7,677 bases of DNA from Chthoniobacterales bacterium (GTDB lineage: Bacteria; Verrucomicrobiota; Verrucomicrobiia; Chthoniobacterales; UBA10450), in contig JACCZQ010000173.1 of NCBI GenBank assembly GCA_013695905.1, positions 1 to 7,677 of the forward strand, read 5' to 3'. The position numbers and the translations under genes are program-made. The notes below the pieces were generated by a model. That model made no database searches, was not told where the DNA came from, and saw only the letters and a program-made list of their open reading frames with translations. Numbering within the stretch: position 1 is the first letter of the stretch; the number at the start of each line of letters is the position of its first letter. This document shows positions 1 through 7,167 of this stretch, in pieces.

Positions 1-1102
1 CGCTCGCGCTCATCAGGTGCGGGTGGAGTTTGTGGAGTCGTTCCGCCAGCGCCGGCATGCCGGACGGGTGCTTCATCGAGTGACCGACACCACCTGCGTA
101 CGGCTCGGGCAGCGGCGGCAGCGGATAGCGCGAGCGCACCGGCACCTCCAGCACCACGCGTGTGAACTCCTCCGTCTGCGCCTTTGTTTCTTCCGCGGGG
201 ATGCCGGTGGCGGCTTCCACGAGCATGGCGGGTAAGTTGCACCCCGCGATCGTGGCGCCGTGCACCCACGCCGGGAAACGCGGATTCCATTCGAGCAGCC
301 AACGCTGCCCCTCAGGATCGCGCACCATCTCCAGCTCTGCACCACCTGTCCAGTTCACCTTCCGGATGATCTCCCGCAGCGGGGCGGCGAAATCCTCCGG
401 CACCTGCGTCACATCGCCGGCCCAGGTTTTTCCTTCCTCCGTTAGCTCGCGTTTGCGCATGGCCACGCAGCCGAGCAGCTCCCCTTTATAGGCGGCGAGC
501 ATGACCGACTCTTCGTAGCCAGAGACGTGCGACTGCAGGAAAAGTCTCTGAGTTGACCAAACCTTCGAGAGCGTCGAACGCACCGCCTCGAACGCATCCC
601 ACGAGCGCGTCCGCACCGCCTCGTAGTAGGGGCCTTTCAGCCACACGCGCCAATCGTATTTCCGGCAGAAGGCGTGCAGATCCCAATCCGAATGATCGGT
701 GGAGATGAACGGCGGAATCTGGAGCGGCAGGCCCTGGTGCGCTTCCACGCCGGGCTTCGTGATACGGCTCAATCCCGCAGCCGGCGGACTGAGAAGATTC
801 GCATGCCCCTCCGGAAACACGGAGGCAAGCCAGAGCGCCTCCAGGTCCGTCCCGGAAATCCAGAGTGCCCCATCTTCGAGAAATTCGGTGATCAGCTCCC
901 CATAGGCGGCGAGATCCAGCTCCTCCCACGGGCGTTGCAACCATAGCTCGTCAAAGCCGGGCCAGTGTATTCCCGAGCTCCTGTTCGAGTATTCGACGCC
1001 GACAAGGGTGGCGTCCGGATACGCAATGCGCAGAGACCGCGAGAGGCCGATGCCCGGTTGCGGGCTGGTGCCGGAGTAGAGACCGCTGATGTAAATTTTC
1101 AT
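1..1102 (-). CDS. ATP-grasp domain protein (ligase-like), N-terminal 367 residues, cut by left window edge
   Basis: I translated the minus strand from an ATG at 1102-1100. It stays open without a stop to base 1, giving 367 codons plus one base, so the C-terminus is missing. The N-terminus (MKIYISGLYSG, about 1-110) looks like a Rossmann-type pre-ATP-grasp domain. Residues ~140-300 look like ATP-grasp: a nucleotide-binding-type lysine in VWLKGP (K156), a conserved-looking stretch LQSHVSGYEESVMLAAYKG (189-207), and the metal-binding pattern E-x-N-x-R in LEWNPRFPAW (E271, N273, R275). ATP-grasp enzymes join a carboxylate to an amine, thiol or similar group through an acyl phosphate. The substrate here is unknown. 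After the ATP-grasp region, a proline-rich stretch (about 319-346) leads into HPSGMPALAERLHKLHP, which resembles a linker into another domain or a long tail. No Shine-Dalgarno sequence precedes the ATG. The gene diverges from rmuC. Family assignment is fairly secure, function is not. Confidence 0.72.
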   Translation of the reverse strand, partial: MKIYISGLYSGTSPQPGIGLSRSLRIAYPDATLVGVEYSNRSSGIHWPGFDELWLQRPWEELDLAAYGELITEFLEDGALWISGTDLEALWLASVFPEGHANLLSPPAAGLSRITKPGVEAHQGLPLQIPPFISTDHSDWDLHAFCRKYDWRVWLKGPYYEAVRTRSWDAFEAVRSTLSKVWSTQRLFLQSHVSGYEESVMLAAYKGELLGCVAMRKRELTEEGKTWAGDVTQVPEDFAAPLREIIRKVNWTGGAELEMVRDPEGQRWLLEWNPRFPAWVHGATIAGCNLPAMLVEAATGIPAEETKAQTEEFTRVVLEVPVRSRYPLPPLPEPYAGGVGHSMKHPSGMPALAERLHKLHPHLMSAS

Positions 1103-1338
1103 GTCAAAAATTGTGCAACTGCGGGGCAGAAGAACCCTTTCACCACGACCGCGCCGACTTATGCAGCCGAGCGAGCTGCCGGCGCACCGGATTCGCTGCA
1201 AATTCCAATCGCGGCGCAGCTTAGGCGGGGTTGCCTCTGAATTTAAAATTTTACGTGAGGTGCTTAGCGGCTGTGCCCGTGAGCGGCGTCGATTAGAGAT
1301 GTCTCGACTTCCGCCGATGGAGAAAGACAGATTACAGT
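1103..1338. other. Divergent intergenic region between the ATP-grasp gene and rmuC
   Basis: These 236 bp separate two genes that point away from each other, so they should hold both promoters. I find no credible coding region: open frames crossing it only run into or out of the flanking genes. The main visible feature is an AT-rich patch at 1240-1253 in otherwise GC-rich DNA. It contains TAAAAT on the plus strand (1244-1249) and again on the minus strand (1248-1253), each a 5/6 match to a sigma70 -10 box. No good -35 box sits 16-18 bp upstream of either, so promoter calls here are weak. Short GC-rich inverted repeats (1163-1167 with 1175-1179) are too small to name. Confidence 0.5.
1244..1249 (+). 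promoter_or_regulatory. Weak candidate -10 box for rmuC
   Basis: TAAAAT lies in the only AT-rich patch of the intergenic region, about 90 bp before the rmuC start. The element 17 bp upstream (TTAGGC, 1221-1226) is a poor -35 match and there is no extended -10 TG. If real, it would give an untranslated leader of roughly 80 nt. This is inference from consensus only. Confidence 0.2.
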
Positions 1339-2826
1339 GTGACGATGATTCAGATGCTTCAGCTCATCGGGGTGGGTGTGGCGGCATTGCTCCTCGGGAT
1401 CGGCATCACCTGGGTGCTGATGCAGCAGAAAAAGCGCATCGCCGTGGCCGAAAGCGAGGCGTTGCTGAATGGCTACATGTCGGAATTGTCGCAGGCGCTG
1501 GCCGCGGCACATGAGAAAATTCTGCGCATCCCGGAGCTGGAACTCGCCTCCTCGACCAACGCGCAGGAGGCGCGCGCCTTTCGGGAGCAACACACGCGCG
1601 CCTCTGCCCGCGTAATGGCCCTGGAAGCGCAGCTGGACCAGGAGCGAAAGACGAACGCAGAGAAACTTGCGGTGCTCGATGAAGCGCAGACGCGTTTCTC
1701 CGATGCCTTCAAGGCACTCTCGGCCGAAGCCTTGCGGCACAACAACACTTCGTTCCTCGAACTGGCGAAGAGTACCCTCGAGAAGACGCAGGAGCACGCG
1801 AAGGGCGACCTCGCGCAGCGTCACAGCGCCATCGACGCGCTGGTGAAACCGATGCGCGAATCGCTCGACAAAGTCGATGCGAAGATCCACGACCTCGAGA
1901 CGGCGCGAACGGGCGCGTATGAGGCCCTGAGGACGCAGGTGCAATCGCTCGTCGAGACGCAGAGTCATCTACGCTCCGAGACAGGAAATCTGGTGCGCGC
2001 CTTGCGGGCGCCGGCGGTGCGCGGGCGCTGGGGAGAAATCCAATTGCGGCGCGTGGTGGAGCTTGCCGGAATGGTGGCACATTGCGATTTCGTGGAGCAG
2101 CCGACGCTCCACACCGAAGAGGGCAGATTGCGGCCCGATCTGATCGTTCATCCGCCCGGCGGCAAGACCATTGTGGTGGACGCGAAAACGCCGCTCAACG
2201 CCTATCTCGAAGCGCTCGAGGCGCCGGACGATGAGACACGACTGCGTCTGCTCGACCAGCATGCGGCGCAGGTCCGCAGCCACATCGAGAAGCTTTCACG
2301 CAAGGCTTACACGGAGCAGCTCGAGAGTGCGCCGGACTTCGTTGTCCTGTTTTTGCCCGGCGAAGTCTTCTTCAGCGCCGCCCTCGAGCGCGACCCGACG
2401 CTGATCGAATACGGAGCCGACAAAAAAATCATCCTCGCCACGCCGACGACATTGATCGGGCTGCTCATGGCGGTTTGCTACGGCTGGCAGCAGGAGAAAC
2501 TGGCGCACAACGCGCGCGAGATCAGCCAGCTCGGCGGTGAGCTCTACAAACGTTTTGCCGACATGTCGGTGCACTTCGGAAGGCTCGGCAAAAGTCTGAA
2601 CAGTTCCGTCGAGGCATTCAACAAAGCCGCCGGCAACATCGAGACGCGGGTGCTGGTCACGGCGCGCAAGTTCAAGGAGCTCGGCGCCGCGCCGATGGGG
2701 ATGGAAATCGAAGTGCTGCCGCAGGTGGAGCAGATCGCGCGCGAGTTACAGGCGCCGGAGCTGCTGCCGGAGCCAGAGAGTGGGCAGGAGAACGGCGCCG
2801 CAGCGGACGAGTCTGCCGTGGGATAA
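1339..2826 (+). CDS. rmuC: RmuC family protein (DNA recombination protein RmuC)
   Basis: A 495-residue protein, close to the usual RmuC length. Residues 7-28 form one hydrophobic membrane anchor (LQLIGVGVAALLLGIGITWV), followed by a basic QQKKR stop-transfer. Residues ~33-215 are a long Ala/Glu/Arg/Leu-rich coiled coil. The RmuC domain spans ~216-450: VRGRWGEIQLRRVVELAGM (227-245), then PDLIV (266-270) and VVDAK (279-283), a D-x(n)-DxK arrangement typical of the PD-(D/E)XK-like fold proposed for this family, then FLPGEVFFSAAL (338-349). The tail after ~465 is acidic and probably disordered. In E. coli, rmuC restrains recombination at short inverted repeats; its biochemical activity is not established. 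The start is uncertain: GTG at 1339, with in-frame ATGs at 1345 and 1354. GGAGAAAG at 1319-1326 is the only purine run and lies rather far upstream. The family call is secure. Confidence 0.95.
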   Translation: MTMIQMLQLIGVGVAALLLGIGITWVLMQQKKRIAVAESEALLNGYMSELSQALAAAHEKILRIPELELASSTNAQEARAFREQHTRASARVMALEAQLDQERKTNAEKLAVLDEAQTRFSDAFKALSAEALRHNNTSFLELAKSTLEKTQEHAKGDLAQRHSAIDALVKPMRESLDKVDAKIHDLETARTGAYEALRTQVQSLVETQSHLRSETGNLVRALRAPAVRGRWGEIQLRRVVELAGMVAHCDFVEQPTLHTEEGRLRPDLIVHPPGGKTIVVDAKTPLNAYLEALEAPDDETRLRLLDQHAAQVRSHIEKLSRKAYTEQLESAPDFVVLFLPGEVFFSAALERDPTLIEYGADKKIILATPTTLIGLLMAVCYGWQQEKLAHNAREISQLGGELYKRFADMSVHFGRLGKSLNSSVEAFNKAAGNIETRVLVTARKFKELGAAPMGMEIEVLPQVEQIARELQAPELLPEPESGQENGAAADESAVG

Positions 2827-2837
2827 CGCGAGGGCCT

Positions 2838-5297
2838 TTAACTGGCGCCGCCGAGATATGACGCCAGCCGAAGCAGATCCGCGAACACGCCCGCAGCGGT
2901 CACCTCCGGCCCCGCGCCGGGACCCTGGACGATGAGCGATTGCGTGTGATAACGCGCGGTCGTAAACGCCACAATATTGTCGCTTCCAGTGGTGCCGGCG
3001 AAGGCATGCGTCTGCGGATAACGACGCAACCCGACCGCGGCGTTCCCCGCCGAATCGACGACGCCGACGAACCGCAGCACCTCGCCGCTGGTGCGCGCTT
3101 CCTGATCCAGTTTGCTCATGTCAGCGTCGTGCTCCGGGAGGCGCGCTAGAAATTCATCGACAGTCCCGCCGCGCAGTGTCTCCGGCACCAGGCTCTCGAT
3201 CTGCACCGACTGCAGCTCCAGATCGAGACCCATCTCGCGCGCGAGGATGACCAGCTTCCGCGCCACATCCATGCCGGAAAGGTCATCGCGCGGGTCGGGT
3301 TCCGTGTAGCCTTTCTGCCGCGCATCACGCACAAGATCGGAGAACGGCACCTGACCGTCGTAGGTATTAAAGAGATAAGAAAGCGTGCCGGAGAGAACAC
3401 CCTCGATCTGCTGCACCGTGTCGCCGGTCTGGACGAGATCGCGCAGCGTGTTGAGGATCGGCAAACCTGCGCCGACGGTCGTCTCGTAAAGAAAATGCCG
3501 GTTCCGCGCCCGCGCGGCGGCGTGCAACCGGCGGTAGAACGCCATGTCGCTGCTGTTCGCCTTTTTGTTCGGCGTGATGAGGTGAATGCCACGCTCGAGC
3601 CAGCCGAGATATTCCGCCGGCAACTCCGCGCTCGAGGTGCAATCGACGATCACCGCATGCGGCAGATGGTCCGCTTGCACGTGGTCGGTAAACTGCACCA
3701 GCTCGGGCGCGGTTTCACTCTGCGCGAGCGGCTCACGCCAGTTCTCCAGCGTGCGCCCGTCGCTCAGCAGCATGCGCTTGGAATTCATGATGCCGCGCAC
3801 GCGCAGGTCGATTTTAAACTCGCGCTTCAGCGTCTCCATTTGGGCGCGGAGTTGATCGAGGAACGTGCCGCCGATGACCCCTGCGCCGATGACGCCGATG
3901 GAGATCGTCTGGTTCGAAAGATAGAAGGCAGAATGGACCGCGCGGAGCGCCCGCTGCGCATCGACGCGATCGATCACGGCCGAGATGTTCCGCTCGGAGG
4001 AACCCTGCGCGATCGCGCGAATGTTGATCCGCGCTTTGCCCAGCGCGGTGAAGAATCTTCCCGCCACGCCCGGATGATCGACCATGTTATCGCCGACGGC
4101 GGCGAGGATGCCACAATCCGGCTGCACGTCGATGCGCTCGATCTGCCGGTGGTGCAGCTCGGCGAAGAACGCGCGCTCGAGGGTGGCACGGGCGAGGCTC
4201 GTCTGCGGCTCCGGAATTGCGAAACAGATCGAATGTTCCGAGCTGGCCTGCGAAATCATGACGACGGAGACGCCCACCTCGCGCAAGGCGCCGAAGAGGC
4301 GATTCGCGACTCCGGGCACGCCGATCATGCCGGTGCCTTCGACGTTGAGCAGCGCCATGCCGGTGACCATGGCGAAGCCTTTCACCGGATGGGCGGAGGC
4401 GGCGCGTTCGTGGATTTTCGTGCCGGGATGCGCGGCGTTGAAAGTATTGCGAATCCAGATGGGGATCTTGTTTTCAATGGCGGGCGCCATCGTGTTTGGG
4501 TGCACCACCTTGGCGCCGAAATAGGCCAGCTCCGTCGCCTCCTGATACGAGACCTCCTCCAGCACCACCGCCTCCGGCACGAGGCGCGGATCGGCGCTCA
4601 GCACGCCGTCCACATCGGTCCAGATGGTGATGGCGCCGGCGCCGAGCAGCTTCGCGAAAATGGAAGCGGAGAAGTCGCTGCCGTTGCGTTTCAGCGTCGT
4701 CGGAATGCCATCCGGGGTGGAGGCGACGAAGCCGGTGATGACGGCCCAGTCACTCGTTAGGCCGGCGAGCCATTCGTTCGTTTGCGCCTGCGAGCGCGTC
4801 CAGTCCACGCTCACCGCCAGCTCGCCGGGCTCGATCGTCAGGACGGTGCGGGCGTCGAGATAACTGCACGGGACTCCCTCCGCCGCGAGATGTGCCGTCA
4901 GCAACTGCGCTGACCACAGTTCGCCATGACCGGTGATCAGTTCCAGCGTCCGCTCCGAGCAGGTGCGGCTCAGGTAAACGCCGCGGAGCAATTCAGTGAT
5001 GTCTTTGCCATCGGACTCCAACGTGGTGGCGAACGCCACCTGCTGCTGGGGCGAGAGCAGGGCCTGCGCGGTCTGCAGGTGGCGCGCTTTCAGTTCGTCG
5101 AGGCGCAGCAGGTAGGCGTCGTCCCGGGTTCGCGCCAGCTCGACGACATCGATCAAGGCGTCGGTCACCTTGGCCATGGCGGAAACGACGACCGCTTTGC
5201 GTTCGCCCGGTTCGGCGCGCAGGATCGCGGCGACGCGGCGGAAGCGCGTCGCATCGGCCAGGCTCGTGCCGCCGAATTTATGAACCAGCCAACTCAT
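2838..5297 (-). CDS. thrA: Bifunctional aspartokinase / homoserine dehydrogenase (ThrA type)
   Basis: An 819-residue fusion, essentially the length of E. coli ThrA (820). It phosphorylates aspartate and later reduces aspartate semialdehyde to homoserine, in the cytoplasm. Aspartokinase occupies ~1-300: KFGGTS (7-12), RNGSDFSA (204-211), TDVDGV (227-232). Two ACT-like segments lie at ~312-455, with ISQASSEHSICFAIPE (348-363) and RAIAQGSSERNISAVI (427-442); these resemble the threonine-inhibited ThrA type, so feedback by threonine is likely. Homoserine dehydrogenase is ~465-819: NAD(P)-binding GAGVIGG (471-477), TPNKKA (575-580), YETTVGAGLP (604-613) and the family signature at 663-682. E666, D672, D677 and K681 in that signature have the same spacing as the catalytic and substrate residues E208, D214, D219 and K223 of yeast Hom6. 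All key residues are present, so it should be active. It starts 12 bp after the DUF885 stop, probably co-transcribed; a GGGG run upstream is the only weak ribosome site. No thrB or thrC is adjacent. Confidence 0.96.
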   Translation of the reverse strand: MSWLVHKFGGTSLADATRFRRVAAILRAEPGERKAVVVSAMAKVTDALIDVVELARTRDDAYLLRLDELKARHLQTAQALLSPQQQVAFATTLESDGKDITELLRGVYLSRTCSERTLELITGHGELWSAQLLTAHLAAEGVPCSYLDARTVLTIEPGELAVSVDWTRSQAQTNEWLAGLTSDWAVITGFVASTPDGIPTTLKRNGSDFSASIFAKLLGAGAITIWTDVDGVLSADPRLVPEAVVLEEVSYQEATELAYFGAKVVHPNTMAPAIENKIPIWIRNTFNAAHPGTKIHERAASAHPVKGFAMVTGMALLNVEGTGMIGVPGVANRLFGALREVGVSVVMISQASSEHSICFAIPEPQTSLARATLERAFFAELHHRQIERIDVQPDCGILAAVGDNMVDHPGVAGRFFTALGKARINIRAIAQGSSERNISAVIDRVDAQRALRAVHSAFYLSNQTISIGVIGAGVIGGTFLDQLRAQMETLKREFKIDLRVRGIMNSKRMLLSDGRTLENWREPLAQSETAPELVQFTDHVQADHLPHAVIVDCTSSAELPAEYLGWLERGIHLITPNKKANSSDMAFYRRLHAAARARNRHFLYETTVGAGLPILNTLRDLVQTGDTVQQIEGVLSGTLSYLFNTYDGQVPFSDLVRDARQKGYTEPDPRDDLSGMDVARKLVILAREMGLDLELQSVQIESLVPETLRGGTVDEFLARLPEHDADMSKLDQEARTSGEVLRFVGVVDSAGNAAVGLRRYPQTHAFAGTTGSDNIVAFTTARYHTQSLIVQGPGAGPEVTAAGVFADLLRLASYLGGAS

Positions 5298-5309
5298 CAG
5301 GGCGCCCCG

Positions 5310-7070
5310 CTACAGCAGCTCGCCCCACTTCGTCTTGTCCTTCAACATGATCTCGCGCAGGAGACGGATCGGCGGCATGCCGTGCTTCAGCATCTCGTCG
5401 TGGAATTTTTTCGCGGAGAATTTGTCGCCTTCCTGCGCTTCGTAGTCGCGGCGCAATTTCAGGATCTGCAGCTTGCCTAACGTGTAGTTCAGGTAACCTG
5501 GATCATACGTGCCGCGCATCGCTTCGGAGCGCGCCGGTTTCTCTTCGTAGTGGCAATGCTCCATGAAAAACTTCGTCGCTTCCTCGATGGTCATGCCCTG
5601 CGTGTGCATTCGGACGGAGACCACCAGCCGGCAGAGCCGCAGCAGCGCCTCATCGGCCTGGGCCATCCGGTATTTGGCGGCGCGTTTTATCTCTTCCTCG
5701 GTAGGGGATTCGCTGGTGGGGGCGCCATAGCCGGCATCGATGACCATCTTCTCGGTGTAATGCGCCCAGCCTTCCACAAACGCGTAGCTGCCGAAAATCT
5801 TCGCCACCTTGCTCGCGGAGGAGGCGTTCAGGTGCAGGAATTGCGTGTAGTGCCCTGGATAGGCCTCGTGGATTGAGACGACGTCGGTGGTGTAATAATT
5901 GAACGCCGTGAGCCACTCCTCCTGCTGCTCGGGCGGCCACTCCGGCTCCGTCGGCGTGACGTAGTAATAGGCCTCCGTCGCCTTCTTTTCGAATGGTCCC
6001 GGCGTGTCCATGGAAGCGAAGGAAGTGGCGCGGGCGAATTTCGGTGTCTCCTCGACTTTCGCGCGAACTTTCGACGGGATCGTGACGAGATCCTGCTTCA
6101 CTACGAACTCCCGGATGGCCTCGAGGTTTTTCGCGGTATCCGGCACCAGACTCTCGGGCGTGGGATGCTCCTTTTTCACGTCCTTGAAAACCTCGTGTGC
6201 CGGTCGCGTCGGATCGATGATCTTCGCCGCCTCCGCGAACGCTTCCTGCTCGCGACCCAGCTCGAACATCCCGATCTCCAGCAGCCGCGCCGGCGCGATG
6301 TCCACCAGCTCCGATTCCGCGAGCAAGCGCCGGTAGCGTTCCGCGCCGAGCGTCCAGTCGGCGGTGGCTTTCGGCAGCCGCTCCTTCTCCAGCCACGACG
6401 CGAAATCGTTCAACGCCATCGAAGCGCGGCGATTCGACAGTTGAAAGGCGGCGAGCAGCTTCTCGTCCTTCACGCCTTGGAGCGCTTCGACGAGTTCCCT
6501 CTTCAGGAAATCGGAGCCGCCGCGCGCGATTTGGATCGCGAGCTCCACCTGCGGCCGCGGCAGGACGGGTGCGAGATTTGTTTTCGCCGCGATCATGATG
6601 TTCGGCGCCTGGCTGAGGATCTGCACAATGCTGCGGGTGCGATCCTCGAGCGGCGAGAAATTGCGTTTGATGTAAACGCTGACGTCGAGCGCCTGCGCGT
6701 AGGTCATCGGGTTGTTCTCGTAGATGCCGATCTCCTGCAACTCGAAGAGATCCTTCTTCACCGCCGTCTGCAGGATGCGCACATCGATGGCCGCGCGCGG
6801 GCTCATTTTCGTCAGGTCGAAGCGTTTGAGGCGTTCATCGAATCGCCGCAGCCGCGAAAGCTCGGCGTCGATCGCGAGGCGGGTGAAATCGTTGATCCGG
6901 CCGTTGTATTCGTGGAAGCCGAGACTCGTCGCCTGGATGGGATGCGCGGCGAGCCAGCCTTTGATATATTCCTCGGCGACCTTCTCGAAATCGGCATCCT
7001 GAGGTGCGGCAGCCGCGCGAGCGGGAGAGGCGAGGGCAAGCACGAGCACGAGGAGCAGGAGAAATTTCAT
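5310..7070 (-). CDS. Secreted DUF885 family protein (putative zinc metallopeptidase)
   Basis: A 586-residue protein, a normal length for DUF885. The N-terminus is a clear Sec signal peptide: K2, hydrophobic core 3-14 (FLLLLVLVLALA), and an ARA site with predicted cleavage after A19. The mature protein should therefore be periplasmic or exported. No lipobox cysteine is present. The body is largely helical with many charged residues. The C-terminal half carries the family hallmarks: HEAYPGHYTQF (401-411), a gluzincin-like HE-x4-H motif with H401, E402 and H407 as likely zinc/catalytic residues, and FVEGWAHYTEKM (431-442), whose E433 could be a third ligand. Further conserved-looking blocks are SVRMHTQGMTIEEA (485-498) and YDPGYLNYTLGKLQ (522-535). 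Peptidase activity is inferred from the motif; family members are mostly uncharacterised. The ATG at 7070 is chosen because the signal peptide starts there. There is no Shine-Dalgarno, but a good promoter lies just upstream. thrA follows 12 bp downstream. Confidence 0.9.
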   Translation of the reverse strand: MKFLLLLVLVLALASPARAAAAPQDADFEKVAEEYIKGWLAAHPIQATSLGFHEYNGRINDFTRLAIDAELSRLRRFDERLKRFDLTKMSPRAAIDVRILQTAVKKDLFELQEIGIYENNPMTYAQALDVSVYIKRNFSPLEDRTRSIVQILSQAPNIMIAAKTNLAPVLPRPQVELAIQIARGGSDFLKRELVEALQGVKDEKLLAAFQLSNRRASMALNDFASWLEKERLPKATADWTLGAERYRRLLAESELVDIAPARLLEIGMFELGREQEAFAEAAKIIDPTRPAHEVFKDVKKEHPTPESLVPDTAKNLEAIREFVVKQDLVTIPSKVRAKVEETPKFARATSFASMDTPGPFEKKATEAYYYVTPTEPEWPPEQQEEWLTAFNYYTTDVVSIHEAYPGHYTQFLHLNASSASKVAKIFGSYAFVEGWAHYTEKMVIDAGYGAPTSESPTEEEIKRAAKYRMAQADEALLRLCRLVVSVRMHTQGMTIEEATKFFMEHCHYEEKPARSEAMRGTYDPGYLNYTLGKLQILKLRRDYEAQEGDKFSAKKFHDEMLKHGMPPIRLLREIMLKDKTKWGELL

Positions 7071-7088
7071 GCAGGGGAGCGGCGCGGA

Positions 7089-7116
7089 AGTTTAGCCGAC
7101 GTTTGTGCGTTGCCAA
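7089..7116 (-). promoter_or_regulatory. Candidate sigma70-type promoter for the DUF885-thrA transcript
   Basis: On the minus strand TTGGCA (7116-7111, 5/6 to the -35 consensus) is followed after 16 bp by TAAACT (7094-7089, 4/6 to the -10 consensus). Transcription would begin near 7082, only about a dozen bases before the ATG at 7070. That short leader fits the absence of a Shine-Dalgarno sequence. Inferred from consensus alone. Confidence 0.42.
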
Positions 7117-7138
7117 AAATTTCCCGATGCGCGATGAT
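7110..7138 (+). promoter_or_regulatory. Candidate sigma70-type promoter for the S41 protease gene
   Basis: On the plus strand TTGCCA (7110-7115, 5/6 to -35) is followed after 17 bp by GATGAT (7133-7138, 4/6 to -10). It overlaps the -35 box of the divergent DUF885 promoter, so the two could compete for polymerase or share a regulator site. The -10 match is modest and the call is tentative. Confidence 0.28.
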
Positions 7139-7167
7139 CTCGCCCGGTTGCAAACTGCACCCATATC

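Noticed and set aside
486..944. Open frame of 152 codons on the minus strand inside the ATP-grasp gene
   Set aside because: It is a different frame of the same strand. The frame starting at 1102 gives a coherent protein with ATP-grasp motifs over the whole stretch, so this one is a shadow.
1162..1200. Small inverted repeats (TGCAGC at 1162-1167 with GCTGCA at 1195-1200; GCAGC with GCTGC at 1175-1179)
   Set aside because: Stems of 5-6 bp are expected by chance in GC-rich DNA. There is no T-run for a terminator and no riboswitch-like conserved core that I recognise.
1101..1514. Open frame of 137 codons on the plus strand whose ATG overlaps the ATP-grasp ATG (shared CATG)
   Set aside because: It overlaps the start of rmuC out of frame, has no Shine-Dalgarno and no recognisable motif, and its composition is typical of a shadow frame.
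2794..2850. Possible terminator from GGCGCC-containing palindromes around the rmuC/thrA junction
   Set aside because: The repeats are short and self-complementary, far apart, and not followed by a T-run on either strand.
3495..4760. Open frame of 421 codons on the plus strand, antisense to thrA
   Set aside because: It lies entirely inside the well-supported thrA gene, has a low-complexity Arg/Ala/Gly/His-rich product with no recognisable motif, and is what GC-rich codon usage produces on the opposite strand.
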